Made by a program: the position numbers and the translations under genes
Shown: piece by piece, positions 13,183-24,407 of the stretch
How the letters are laid out: each line of letters opens with the position of its first letter
Position numbering within the stretch: position 1 is the stretch's first letter
NCBI GenBank assembly: GCA_019916065.1
Contig: CM034233.1
Location: 39,162,862 to 39,226,861 of the forward strand
Source: Vitellaria paradoxa
Taxonomy: Eukaryota > Streptophyta > Magnoliopsida > Ericales > Sapotaceae
DNA: 64,000 bases
Reading direction: 5' to 3'
Notes under the pieces: model-generated
Told to the model about the DNA's origin: nothing
Seen by the model: the letters and a program-made list of their open reading frames with translations, nothing else
The model's database searches: none

Positions 13183-14184
13183 ATGAGGATGGTGATTCTG
13201 AAGACGAATTTAACAACAACCTTCGAGAAGCATACAACAGTCTCTTTGCAAAATGTTGTTGGTTGAAAAGCAAAGAAAAGTCTAGCATCAAAGGAATAAT
13301 ATGCTGAAGAATGAGAGAGATACTTTGAAGATTGAGAATGAAAAACTTACAAGTAAATTATCTTCTTTAGAAACTAATAAAAATTTACAGTCTCAAAATG
13401 TGGAAAAGATGAAAGTAAAGATTGGAGAAAGATAAAAAAGCTTGAAGAAAAGGAAAAAGTCATTAGCGAATTACACGCAAAAATCAAAGAATTGGAAGAA
13501 AAGATAATACATGATAGGAAGGTAATTGAAAAGATGAACTCTAGTTCAAACAGGTTTGATGAAATTTGGAACAAGCAAAGGCCACATGGAGATAAATCTG
13601 GCCAAGGATATACTGGTGAGAAGACCATATAAGCAACATCTCCAAAGATTGCCTCAAAGCATGTCGAAGCTTCAAAGACTTTCCCAAAGCATGTAGCCCC
13701 ATCAAAGATGAGTGCTCCAAAGTTTGTACCTAAACAATTTCCTCATCTAAATGTGAAAGGTACACAATTTTCTAAACCCTAATCCTTTGTACCTATGCGT
13801 TATCATTGCGGCATCAAAGGACATATCCACCCTAATTGTCATAAACTCTATGGACTTCCTGTAAACTAAGTGAAAAATTTTTCCAAAAATCAAAATCCTA
13901 AAGTTCCTATGATAAATAGGTTTCAAGCCTTTACTAATTTCATTGTAAAACCTTTCAAAATTCCACATTAGTTTCAAAAGCTAAAGAATTTGAATTTTTC
14001 AAAACCTAAATATGAAAAGTTTTCAAAGGCAAAAAATTCAAATTTTAATAAAAAGCAAAGACATGAGAAAAATACTGTTAAGACCACTTTTCTCAAAACT
14101 TGAGCTGTTTGGATTCAAAAATCTAATCTTTTAACCAAACCCTTGGATGACTTTTGCTTTGAATCTCTTAGAAAGTCTTTGGGT
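13183..14184 (+). pseudogene. gag: gag C-terminal remnant of element E
   Basis: The first recognisable frame reads DSEDEFNNNLREAYNSLFAKC, followed in other frames by lysine/glutamate-rich coiled-coil segments (13,300-13,540). A defective zinc knuckle follows near 13,795-13,850, HCGIKGHIHPNC, where the first cysteine codon has become tyrosine (TAT). A tail with VWIQKSN corresponds to the W.RK motif of D. At least six stops or shifts are present. As in D, the front half of Gag (UBN2 domain) is missing, so the region between primer site and Gag linker was deleted in the ancestor or in this copy. Confidence 0.7.
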
Positions 14185-15363
14185 ATTTGTGCACACCCTT
14201 GATTTTTAAAAATAAAAGAGTGATAGGAGTTCATTATTTGTTTTGAAGATATTTTATGACTTCTATCTTCTCATATGTACGTCAAATCATTCAGGTAAAT
14301 AAATTGTGATGAATTAGAAATTTGTATTTCCAATTGCATTGAAAATGAGTGTTTTGATTAACTTTGCCATAATTTTGATGTGCTTTCTTAAACACTTGAT
14401 TAATCTTAGATGTAGCTTTTCCTCTGTAGATCTTGAATTACAATTTGATGTGTTTAAAAAATATTGAAGAGCAAATAAATGAATAAAAAAAAGAAAATAT
14501 CCTATCTTGAAAAGGGCTACTAGTAGGACCAGTGAGAAGCCCCTTAGTGGCTCATTAATTATTAAGGAAAGAGCTACTTACCCATAAACATGTGAAAGCC
14601 ACCAAGACCTTGAAAGGGATGTACATTAAGAATTACAGTAGGATTAAAAGAAGAAGAAGAAAAAGAAGAAGAAGAAGAAATTGTGGTTGGATATTTTAAA
14701 AAACAAAAAAGTTGCACTCAATTCATTTGATGCATCAAATGTAATATCTTGATCTATTGATTTGTTAAAGGGTAGCATATATGTTTGATTAGTCATCATT
14801 CCACACGTGCATAAGCATTTTCTTTCGATTTTATAACTTAATTCATCTCATGGCGCAGACTTGGAAATTTATTTGGAAAGATAAATTTTTGTTCATTTAA
14901 ATTTATAAATATTGAAGGATTGATTTACATATTTGGATATAGGTGAAGTAAAATTTATTTAATCTATTTAGTGAACTTCTATGTCAATCTTTTTTAAATG
15001 TTTATTTTATTTATTTATTTTCTTTTTTTCTTATGTGCAAAATTGGCCCCTATAAGAATTTTCTAGAGAGGTTTGCAAGTAAGGCGTTTAGCTATTTTTG
15101 ATCCTTTTTCTTTTTCCTTTATTATTTTGAGAGCTTGTCAATTCATATCAAAAAGGGGGAGGAGAAAATTTCAAATTCTGTGATTTTATTTTGTGGATAT
15201 CTTACGGTCCTATAAATTTGGAAAATGAACTTTAATATTATACTATGAATGATACTGTTTCAAAATTTTTTCCACCTGATGCCTTGATGTATTTGTTCAA
15301 GTGTTGTAGATTTATTTTGAAATTTAACTTAAATTTTGATATAAAATTTGCCAATGGGGAGAT
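14185..15363 (+). other. 3' noncoding part of element E, with polypurine tract
   Basis: No open frame looks coding. It contains a GAA-rich microsatellite (14,648-14,681) and a segment (14,505-14,610) related to the D noncoding region. It ends in the purine tract AATGGGGAGAT (15,352-15,362), which directly precedes the 3' LTR. Confidence 0.7.
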
Positions 15364-16156
15364 TGTAAGGTTTTCTAATGGCAAATCCATACAAAATCTT
15401 AAATTAAATACGGCAGATTTGAATATTTCCTAAATTGAAGAGATGAGAAGATTTGTATGTTTCCTAAATTAAAGATTTTTCAAATTGACAAGTTTCCAAA
15501 AGACCACAATCACAATATTGCAATTCAGGTCCAACTAGAAGTAAATAAGAAGATTACGCAGATTAGGAAATGCATGAAAAGTTCCAGTAGACCTTGTAGC
15601 CTGGCCCCAGAATAGATTCCAGTAGATCTCGCAGCCTAGCCGATGGGAGCGCAATGGTTCGAGTGAATTATTTTATAAAAGATTCTGTTTCCGTTTAGAA
15701 AATCTGTTATCTAGAAGATTCTAGTTCCATTTAGGAAATTTATTTTTAGGAAATCTGTTTATATATTTAATTCCTAATTGGAATAGGATTTTATAAGTCT
15801 ATATATGCACCTAAGCTTAATCTACAATAAGGGAATTGAATGGGCATATTATAGAATCTTTTGAGAGAGAGAACTTTTCCTTAGTAAGCTTAATAGTCTT
15901 TCTCTTATTTTTCTTTGTATTCTTTCTTTACTTTCTGTGTGAGATAGAAAGCCCGCTTGTAGAGTTAGTTGAGTGAGTTGCGTAAAATTAGTGAAAGAAT
16001 TTGTGCGAGCGAATCGCAGTAAATTCAAGTAGTGTCTTGTAACCCATTGATAGTGGGATTTGTAATTGAGGTTTTTCTCCCTATGAGAGGGTTTCCTCAT
16101 CATTCTCTAGTGTTATTATTTTGCATTGTGTGTGATTACTTGGTTTGAAATTTTCT
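15364..16156 (+). repeat. 3' LTR of element E
   Basis: 793-bp copy beginning TGTAAGGTTTTCTAATGG. It shares TTTCCTAAATTGAAGAGA, AAAGACCACAATCA, CTTTCTGTGTGAGA and GATTACTTGGTTT with the 5' LTR. It has many substitutions, so the element is not recent. Confidence 0.8.
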
Positions 16157-16755
16157 CTAAGCTTAAAAAAGAATAAAATCACGTTAAACAATGTAAAATG
16201 ATATGAAAAATATACAATATTACATGTTGATCACGAGTCATTGGCTAGTTCACTAGTTGTTGCTCAAAAATACAAGAAAGGTGTCCCATCGTCTGGTGTT
16301 GGCTTAGTGTTGTTGGAAGGTTATTGATAACTAGTAGGGCTATGCAATAAGGCTGGGAGCTCGTTGGAAAGGTTGTCCTAATGTGTGACACAAAATCAAT
16401 TCTTTGTAGGGTTCTTTGAGTGTCCAATTTAGGTCGAATTCTAATTTCTTTTATACTAAAACGTGTTGTACATATATATAGAATTTGGATTAGAGTTTTC
16501 CAAGGTTTATAAGAGAAAAAAATGTGGAACAATGTAAGAAGAGTTTGTTCAAGAGATTTTTTGAGTTTTTTTTTCCTTATTGTATTGCAATATTTACTCA
16601 AATGATGGAGGTTTTAAATATAATACTAAAATATATCGTACTTCTGAACTAACCAATTGCCAAACTATGGAAATTTTTTGTTATGTGTTATCTTTTCAAT
16701 TCTCTTTGCATACATTGACCATTATTGTGATGGTTGGTCTGAATTCCATAACAAT
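16157..16755. other. Flank between element E and element C, no gene seen
   Basis: Moderately AT-rich host or unrecognised repeat DNA. Open frames on both strands (for example 16,245-16,601 minus) have no recognisable domain and overlap each other, so they are not called. It ends at the ATTAC duplication of element C. Confidence 0.5.
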
Positions 16756-16760
16756 ATTAC

Positions 16761-17472
16761 TGTTCGGCAATAAAAAAAAAACACTATCAGAACTGCTCAC
16801 CATATCAACTGAAAATTCAAATGCAAGCCTGTTGAGCACAAAAGAAACAGAGGTTATGGCTGGAGAGAGGGTCCCCAACCAAAAAAACCTCCGATGGTAA
16901 AGTCAAAAAAGGCTTGAATGATTTGTGAAATGGAAAGCAAAGAGTGAAGTACCAGGTTGACAATAGTGAGTGTACCTAAATTTTGGTGTAAGTATTGTAT
17001 TTATAGTAAGGTAGCATGAATAAATGAATAAGTTAATCTGTGAAAAATCAGATTGCAATGATGCTATTCCTCGTATGTATATCCAAAAGCATCTAGCAAG
17101 TTTTACTTTCCCTTAAATGCCTTTCACTTCCCATTTAATGCTCCTCATTTCGCATTATATGCGCTTGGGTGAAAGAGCATTTGAATAGACAAAATGCAAC
17201 CTTGAGGGCTATCCAAACATCACATCTATCTACCACTTGTAAAGAGACAAACTAACAAGGTTAATTTTTAGGTAATAAATTCAGTTCATTTATTACGATT
17301 TAGCATTTATGGTTAGGATTACATCACCAAGTGGTGGGGCCCAACCATAGTAATTTCCTGATTATTAAGCCAGCGTCGAGCACATTGTGAATGTGCTTGG
17401 GGAAATGCCACGTGTCTCATCCCATTGTGCTTAGGAAGACGCCACACGTCCCTAATTCATTTTGTACCAACA
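16761..17472 (-). repeat. 3' LTR of element C
   Basis: 712 bp, TGTTCGG...CCAACA. It is related to 56,869-57,581 at roughly 86% by eye over a 130-base sample (for example CAAATGCAAGC.TG.TGAGCA). A minus-strand TATAAATA is at 16,998-17,005 and recurs in the partner at 57,104-57,111. The level of divergence makes this the oldest layer of the nest. Confidence 0.9.
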
Positions 17473-17487
17473 TTATGCTCCCACTTT
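17473..17487 (-). promoter_or_regulatory. Polypurine tract of element C
   Basis: On minus the sequence immediately before the 3' LTR is AAAGTGGGAGCATAA followed by TGTTGG, a purine-rich plus-strand priming site of the form usual in Tat elements. Confidence 0.75.
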
Positions 17488-17994
17488 GGTTAGGATAATT
17501 TATTACCCAAGCAGAGTATAAGGCACCTGAACGATTCCTAACTAATCTATTCGAAATCCCTTCATATACCTCACAATTACCTCACTTTTATGTGCTTTAT
17601 AGTGATTGGCCACATTACTGCCCTATTTATAACATACGATGTACCCCTTCGCCTTTTCAGCACATCTTGCCGCCTACACAAAACCCTAGGGCTACAACCT
17701 TCTTGTCATATAAATATTGATTTAAAAATGGAGGCGGTAATAAATATTATTTTTGCCACTCGTTTGACTCTTTGGGTTCGAAATTTCAAATACACATATA
17801 CATAGATATGTATATATCATCTGCTATAATTATCTTTTTCTAAAACTCACATCTTCTGTACTTATTCAAATCATTCTTGCGACCTCTTCCTCCTCTTTCA
17901 ACCCTCTTGTCCTCTGACTTAGGGTTTCCTTTTTGGTGAGTATCAAATATTTCAATCTTCTTCTTCTTATTATTTTTTCTTTTTACTGAGAACC

Positions 17995-20590
17995 ATGGTT
18001 AGGTTAGCTGACGAGCTCAAGTCTGAAGAAAAGATTAGGGCTTTCAAACAGAAATATAACATTCCCTCCAACGTAGGTATCAAGCTATCCTGTGAAGGGA
18101 TCGCAAGCAAGGGGAATTCTCCATAGTGGCCATCATGAAGGGTGGCCTTAAGTTCCCTCTAAAACTCTTCCTCTGTTCTATTATGAACAGACTCGACCTT
18201 TCCCCTAGGTGTGTCACCCATAACTTTTATGGATAGTAAACGAGGTGAATGAAATCAACCAATGGTATAGATTTCATATCATCGAATGGGACCTGCTTTA
18301 CTACTAGTCCATCCAAAAGGTCACAGAAAAATAAGGATAAATGGTATCTAAAGTCCTGACCAGAAAAAACCTGGGTCACATACTTCCCAATAATATAAAA
18401 TCAGAGGATGACACCTATATCATAACTGGGCACTAGAAGCACGATTCAGATGAAGATCCCTTCCCTCTAGTTCCTTTGGTGTCCTTGGGCCCAGGTCGGC
18501 AAACTTTAGATTTTCATTTATCAATCTGTTCTTCACTTTAAAGATGAACAAGTCTAACCTTCTTCGTATTTTTGTGCAACTGAGCAAGCGAATAAATCTT
18601 GGGCTAAAGGGAGTCGTGCTGACACAGTACATCTGGAGGAGGTTTGGAAATTTCTTGGTGGCCCAAAGCTTTACCCGTTTGCCAGAGCTACCCCATTCCT
18701 ATTTAACTTCATCCTAGCTACAAGTCTATCATTCCCCCTTTCACAAGGATTCATAATCGGGGAAGCAATCAACTGTTTGCAAAATTGGTTTACTTCACGT
18801 TGAAGCACAGAGGTTGGGTGCCTCCCTCTCCATTCGCCATCCCTCTCACCACTCAAGTTTTACTAGTTTAACCTACTCAACCATCCGAGCCTGCCAAGCA
18901 ACCTCTGCGAAGGTGAAGGTTGATTTTAGAAGAAAAAGAAAATGAAGAACTACTTTGTCTCTCCCACATACTAGGGCCAGAGGATATGGCACCAAAGTTG
19001 AGGCTAAGGAAAGAGGCCGAGCTGAAGGCAAAGAAGAAGAAGGTCAAGATGGCCGAAAAAAGAAAAACCAAAGAAGAAGAGAAAACAAAATCAACTTAAA
19101 AAGAAGAGCAAACAAAACGAAGTGGGGACGAGTCAAAAGTGATCATCCTTGACCCTTTTGAAGACTTTACCAAGTGCCCTCGACTAGTGGAGGTTGAGCC
19201 CAATGCAATGATAAAGAAACAAAAGCTCAATCCCTCCACTGAGTTGGTTGTATTCAAGCCCTTTTCTCCCCTCAAAGTCTCATTTCCTTCCTCTACTTCA
19301 ATTGAGCCTTTCATGCTAACCTCCTTAAGGCCAACTTCCTCGGTACCAAGTTATTTGGCACCACTTAAAACTTTCTCACAAAGACATTCTATTCGGGATG
19401 CCACTTCCTTCCTCCCCAACATTATCGTTCCAAGCCCAGTTTCCCCAAATGGTCGTCCATTCACCATTCGCAATTCAGCCTTTGTCTACTCTGCTGAATA
19501 TGTCAAGGCAATTGTGCCTCCTTAAGATCAATAGAACTTGAGGAGGATTACTCCTTTTGAATTCACAAACATATTGATTAAGAATGCTATCACCGTAAGT
19601 TGCCCTTTCTTCTTCTCTCTATTTTTTTTAATTATTTTGCTTTTTCTCGCCTTAACTTTACATTTTATCTCTCATAGAACTCCTTCCACCTTTTGGAAGT
19701 TTCCTCTCAACTTGAAGATATGCATAAGAAGATCAACGATGATGAGATGGAGATCAATGCATTAAAGTAGAGACTCAATGATGCTCTAGCTGACGAGAAA
19801 GAAATGAAAAAGCTAATTGAAGCTACTAAATCGGATAACGATGTCAACGAGCAAAAATTGGGGTCGTTGGAATCAAGGGTTGGAGTGCTAGAGAAGCTTC
19901 TCACTAACAAAGATGAGGAACTTATAGAGAAATCAAAACACGTTGCTGAAAAGCCAAGCTCTCAGCAATGAGAGCCGAGCAAGAGAAGTTAGCGAAAAAG
20001 ATCTCTAAATATAAGTTAGAGCTCTCCAACCTGAGAACTAAAAGGGAAAATTAAAGGTTAAGCTGAAAGGCAAATCAAATGATCTTTAATGAAAGGATGA
20101 AGCAATCAAAATCTTAAAGGAAGCTGGGGCTAGCGAAATCAAGAGTGTACAAGAAAGCCACTCCAAGGAACTTGAAGATATTTGTGCTGATTATCTACAA
20201 CAGATGATCGATGCCATGAACACATACTTTTTGGATGGTTGGGAGGTGGCAATGAAGAGATTAAAGATTAACCCCACCACCAACACATACAATATCGTTC
20301 CATGGCCTTTCCCAGATAAAGCAATACCTCCTTTCAGCTTTGACGTGCCTCCATAGACTCCAACTATCGACACACTTGGTGGGGATGAGATGGACGACAA
20401 GAAAGATGAAGAGGAGGTCGACAGTGTAGCTAAGGCTATCCAAGAGCAACCGATGGTTGTCTAAAAGATAGATGAAGAGATTGATGAAACCTTGGCACTG
20501 GTTGCCAATGAGGTTCTTGAGAAAGCTACTGAGGACCTCATCAATTCTATTATCAAGGAAGTTTTAAAGCAAGACATCAAGGATGATTAG
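17995..20590 (+). pseudogene. Antisense gene of element C (putative gypsy-type transposon protein, PF04195-like)
   Basis: It lies opposite to pol, between the pol end and the 3' LTR. ATG at 17,995 (ACCATGG context) opens MVRLADELKSEEKIRAFKQK; further on GGLKFPLKLFLCSIMNRLDL resembles the conserved core of the plant 'putative gypsy type transposon' family. A good intron, 19,595-19,677 (GTAAGTTG to CTCTCATAG, 83 nt), joins KNAIT to NSFHLLEVSSQLE in frame, leading into a long coiled coil (19,678-20,100). A conserved tail follows (ADYLQQMIDAMNTYF, then acidic runs) and the frame ends KQDIKDD at 20,588-20,590. Several stops and shifts between 18,120 and 18,900 inactivate it. Role unknown; nested antisense genes are known in Tat elements. 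Confidence 0.75.
19595..19677 (+). other. Spliceosomal intron in the antisense gene of element C
   Basis: Donor ACC|GTAAGT and acceptor CTCTCATAG|AAC bound an 83-nt T-rich stretch. Reading through it gives hydrophobic nonsense and stops; removing it joins two conserved coding blocks in frame. It proves that the plus strand was transcribed and spliced. Confidence 0.85.
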
Positions 20591-21389
20591 GGCTGAAATT
20601 TCTATGTTGTAAACCTTAATGTACTTAGTGTTTTCAGTCTTCTTCCTTGAAATATCAATGAAACATTTTGACCTTTTGGATGATATTGTTGTTCTATCTC
20701 TTTAATCTAACTTTTATAATAAAATAGTCTTCTTTACTCCTAAGTTTGTAAACTCATAACACTTATCTCTCAAAGTGAATGATGAATGCTTGAAACGTAA
20801 TGCTGGATTAATGTGCTTTCTAAGTCAATGCCGAGCATAGCCCCTTTATGATGAGTTGTATAATGAACAATAGAACTTGTAAAAATGATAAGTATCAAAA
20901 CACTTTTGCGACATTCATGTTTATATGGTAATTTAATTGAACTACAATGAAAGCTAACTTAAATCACCATGAACTGGACTGTAAAGATTCTGTAAAGTGT
21001 TGCCGACCTCTTCTCGTGTGGTCAAGAAGCAAGTTTTTCCCTTTTTCTTAAAACTTCAGGGATGATCATTGCTTGAATGAGAGAACTTAACCACATTTCT
21101 GATTCATATATAAGAGGAAAATGGATTACCTTTTAAAATTTCCTTACTTTTTAGTTACCATTAAGATTGTTTAACAGGACTGGCCCTTTTTGAATCAACC
21201 ACTAGGAGCCCCAATGGAACTATCCTTTTTTGATTGTCACATCTAAGAGCCCCAAATGGACATTCCTTAAATTTTGTGCATGTCTCTGAAGCTGGAGTAA
21301 ACCCATTTTCATTCCTGCCTGACCAACAAATAAAGACAAATCAAATTATTACATATAATAGAATGTTAAATGTACCACATTCCAAGGCC
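20591..21389. other. Gap between convergent genes of element C
   Basis: Tail-to-tail spacer between the antisense gene (plus) and the pol end (minus). No further gene is seen. AATGAA (about 20,658) is the only candidate poly(A)-like signal just past the antisense stop. Confidence 0.5.
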
Positions 21390-22049
21390 TCCTTACTGAT
21401 TTGCCTTCCATGTCAGCCACACGATAGGCTCCATTATCAAGCACCTCAGTGACCTGAAATAGACCCTCCCAATTGGCTCCAAGCTTGCCTTTATTGGATC
21501 TTTTCTTGCTCCCATTAACTTTCGAAGAACAAACTCTATAACTTTAAACTCTCATGGCCTCACCCTGGTGTTGAACCTTCTCCTCATTTCTTACTGATAG
21601 AATGCCAGCCTTACTGTAGCTAATTCTCTTTTTTCTTCTAACAGGTCCGAGCTGACACCCATTGCTTTGTCATTTTCCTCTTAATTGAAGGCTATGGTAC
21701 AAATGGTGGGCATGCTGATCTCTAATAAGATGACCGCTTCCATGCCAAATGCAAGAGAGAAAGGTGATTTACCTGTAGATTTCCTCGGCATAGTCCTGTG
21801 TGTCCAAATCATAATTAGAAGTTCTTCAACCCACTTGCCCTTTGCTGACTCCAGATTCTTCTTAATGCCATTGAGGATAACCTTGTTGGAAGCTTCAGCT
21901 TGGCCACTGCTTTGGGGATAAGCAGGTGTAGACTAAACATTCTTAATCCCATACCCAGAACAATATTTCCTGAATAGAGTACTATCAAACTGTGTCCCAT
22001 TATCAGAGATTAGTGTCTTCAAGATGTCATACTTTGTGATGATGTTTTT
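21390..22049 (-). pseudogene. pol: Integrase C-terminal part of element C
   Basis: Reading minus from 22,049: LISDNGTQFDSTLF contains the second catalytic Asp, SSGQAEASNKVIL the catalytic Glu. Later SLEPIGRVYF and related residues correspond to the C-terminal beta-barrel of gypsy integrases ('LG.NWEGPY...V.....Y.L' module), and IWTHRTMPRKSTGKSPFSL to the linker. At least four stops and one shift are present. The left border of element B (22,050) cuts the frame between the first and second catalytic Asp; the preceding piece is at 33,376-33,572. Confidence 0.9.
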
Positions 22050-22917
22050 TGATTACCATGCATTATTGTACAATTATATATATATTGAGCATGCCAATTA
22101 TGTATTTATACTTATTATTGGCGATGTGTTAGCGTAATTATCTTATTTCCATGCATTCTTGGTGTTTGTGTATTTTAGGTAATATAATATGGTGCTTTAG
22201 GCCTAAATGATACCAAGGGTGCATGTGAAAAGAAGCCAAGGCAAGCCGAAGTAAGGAAGTGCAAGAATAAGTTTAGTAGTTCCTTGGAGCATTACATTGA
22301 ACACCTGATGTACATGGAGAAAATGGCTTCAAGACTCAAATGCCAACATGTCCAATGACTCCCAAGAACTCCTTAACTTCCTAAGACGCATTCCAATGCA
22401 TAAAATCAGCTACCATGGCTGCCAAGGAGAAGGAAATGGCCCTAAGCTAAAACTGATTGAAGATATGTTGCAGCAGAATTTTACATAACACTTTGTTAAT
22501 ATTTCAGCCATAACTTTTTGCTCTAATGTCTGATTGACTTGATGCTTTTTGGGTTAGAAATAAGACGTGAAGGGATACAACTTTTGTGTTTTAGCCAAAG
22601 CCCAAATCGATCATCTTGAGGGTCAAAATTGCATCGGAAGTCAGCGACAGAAAGTTATCTAAGAAGCACTATTCACAATGGTTGCAGACGGGTGCCCCTC
22701 ATCAACCATGGGCGCCCCATTAGTGGCATGGTTGCCTCACCATAGATCAGATGGGTGCCCACAGAGAGCTTGATTTGGGTGGAAAAGCTGGTTCTCAGAT
22801 GAATTTTGTCAAACAGCTGGAGTGCACTCACCATGGGCGCCCCACATTGGCCATGGGTGACCTTTGGTTTTCTTTATCCAATGTGATGTACCCCTTATAC
22901 CCTTCATTGTAGTCATC

Positions 22918-22925
22918 TATAAAAG
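22918..22925 (+). promoter_or_regulatory. TATA box of the B 5' LTR
   Basis: TATAAAAG about 40 bases after CCAATGTG. The same arrangement recurs at 29,383-29,390 in the 3' LTR. This is the only strong core promoter in the LTR and fits a U3/R border about 30 bases downstream. Confidence 0.75.
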
Positions 22926-23369
22926 GGATTTTCAAATTAGGTTTAGGGGAGAACTTAGGTAGCCACTTTATATTTTATTTTGGAGAGGAATTACATTACT
23001 TTTGCACCTAGGGTTTACATGTAAGTGCTTTACTTTTCGATATTCTCAATTCAAAGTACTTCATTTTTGTTTTTCGTCTTTCGCTTTTACTTTGCAGTAT
23101 TTCATTTGTGGTTTTCGTCATTCGTTTTTACTTTGTAATATTTTGTTGCCGCTTTTCATCTTTCGTTTTTACTTCGTACTTGTTTATTTTACATTAATGG
23201 ATGATATGCAAGTTTATTTTCCTCTTCGTAGTTTGATTATGTTAGGCTAGGGTTTGTTCTTGACTTCAAGCCATTGAAGGTGGTGTGGTAGTTTGGTGAA
23301 CTCAAATATAAAATATTCTTTTCAATGAAACATATTTTTGATTTCTAATTGGAATTTTATAGTAAGCTA

Positions 23370-23740
23370 GGGTTCTTTCGAAATCAACTCACTTGTGTTA
23401 CAACCATCGCTTGGTTACAAGTTTTTACTTGTGCACACCAAGTGTTTGGTTCAATGTCCCAGTGAGTTAGAAATATATTTTCCAAAACCCAGATTTGGTT
23501 TACTTACAAAATCAATCACCTGTGTTATAACCAAAGCTTGGTTACGATTGGCCACTCATGCACACCAAGTGGTTGGTTCAATGGCCCGGTGATTTGGAAC
23601 TAATTTTCATAAAACCATAACTTAAAGTTTTCTTCAGAAATTGGTTCATCTGTGTTACAATCGAAGCCTAGTTACGAGTTAACGCTCGTGCATACTAGGT
23701 GTTCGATTCAATGTCCCGATGAGTCTGAAACTTATTTTAA
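23370..23740 (+). repeat. Three tandem diverged units (about 125-135 bp) in the B LTR
   Basis: Each unit reads TGTGTTACAA(C/T), then GCTTGGTTAC or a variant, (C/T)TTGTGCACACCAAGTG or a variant, TTGGTTCAATG, CCC.GTGA.TT. Unit starts are near 23,392, 23,520 and 23,655. The array recurs in the 3' LTR at about 32,615-32,960. Each unit contains a hairpin-forming pair (GCTTGG...CCAAGTG). It lies in the R/U5 side, downstream of the TATA box, so it would be transcribed. Confidence 0.8.
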
Positions 23741-24163
23741 AAGCCTCCGCTTACCTTGAGTTCCATAAAATGGGTTTTAACGAAATATCTTCTGACCTAG
23801 CAATGCATGTGCGTTTGTTAGGTTGAGTTACAAATGCTTTTGAGTAAACCATCATTATCCCACTACCGGATTTGGTTCGAAGTCAAGATTGTCTTAGTTA
23901 TTTTATTTGTAGTGTTTTTATCTTAATTTAGAATCACAATTCCTTCACTTCACCATTCTCAACCCAACCATACTTAAGCATTATATAAATCCAAAATTAG
24001 TTTAGATTAACTTAGGATCACCTACTAATTAAGAGAACAAATCTAGAGCTTTTAACAAAGCCCTCCCTGTGGAGTTGACCTCGGTTCTCACCGAGTAAAA
24101 CTACGACCACCCTCTTGCACTTGAGAGGTAGAACCCGAACACATTTTAGGGTCGGTTAAGTTT

Positions 24164-24181
24164 TTTGCACCGTTGCCGGGA
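24164..24181 (+). promoter_or_regulatory. Primer-binding site of element B (tRNA-Asp type, decayed)
   Basis: TTGCACCGTTGCCGGGAG sits five bases after the LTR end. The intact version in element A is TGGCGCCGTTGCCGGGGA, complementary to the 3' end of plant tRNA-Asp(GUC). B differs at a few positions. Confidence 0.85.
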
Positions 24182-24407
24182 GGGCAACTAAGCGCTAGAC
24201 TTGGGAGTTAAAAGAGAGTTCACTGAGAAATTAGGTGAATTTTTCTTTTCTCCATCTTTTTATTACTAGTTTTCTTCCTTTTACATTGTTACATATTCAT
24301 TTGCATATCATATAATCTGGTTTGCATGCTAGTTAACTTAGGTTGCATTTTAATGTAGTTTTTCTCTTTTCTTATTTTGTTTTCATTTTTATTTTCTAAT
24401 CTTAGAC

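Larger units (their letters stand above)
12172..16156 (+). mobile_element. Element E: gag-only SIRE-like Ty1/copia LTR element
   Basis: Two direct LTRs (12,172-13,083 and 15,364-16,156) begin TGTAAGGTTTT. A perfect tRNA-iMet primer site follows the left one and a purine tract (AATGGGGAGAT) precedes the right one. The interior of about 2.3 kb holds only the C-terminal part of a SIRE-like gag, then noncoding sequence related to element D. No pol is present. Flanking 5-mers (TCAAG, CTAAG) do not form a clean duplication. E lies head-to-head with D, 191 bp apart. Confidence 0.8.
22050..24158 (+). repeat. 5' LTR of element B
   Basis: 2,109 bp, starting TGATTACCATGC and ending GGTCGGTTA, where the terminal CA has become TA. 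TATA box TATAAAAG at 22,918-22,925, preceded by a CCAAT motif (22,878) and by several CCATGGGCGCCCCA-type palindromes (22,706-22,855). A tandem array of three diverged units lies near the 3' end (23,370-23,740). By eye about 95% identical to the other B LTR. Confidence 0.88.

Noticed and set aside
16245..16601. 118-codon minus-strand frame
   Set aside because: No recognisable domain and overlapped by an equally long plus-strand frame; likely chance.
17936..17990. 5'-UTR intron of the antisense gene of element C (GTGAGT to ACTGAG)
   Set aside because: Only 55 nt, below the usual minimum for plant introns; not called.
22045..22049. TTTTT as sole proof of the borders of element B
   Set aside because: Too simple to count alone; the borders were accepted only because the LTR ends and the interrupted integrase agree.
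23370..23740. CRISPR-like array
   Set aside because: Only three diverged units without uniform spacers, inside a plant LTR and duplicated in the partner LTR.
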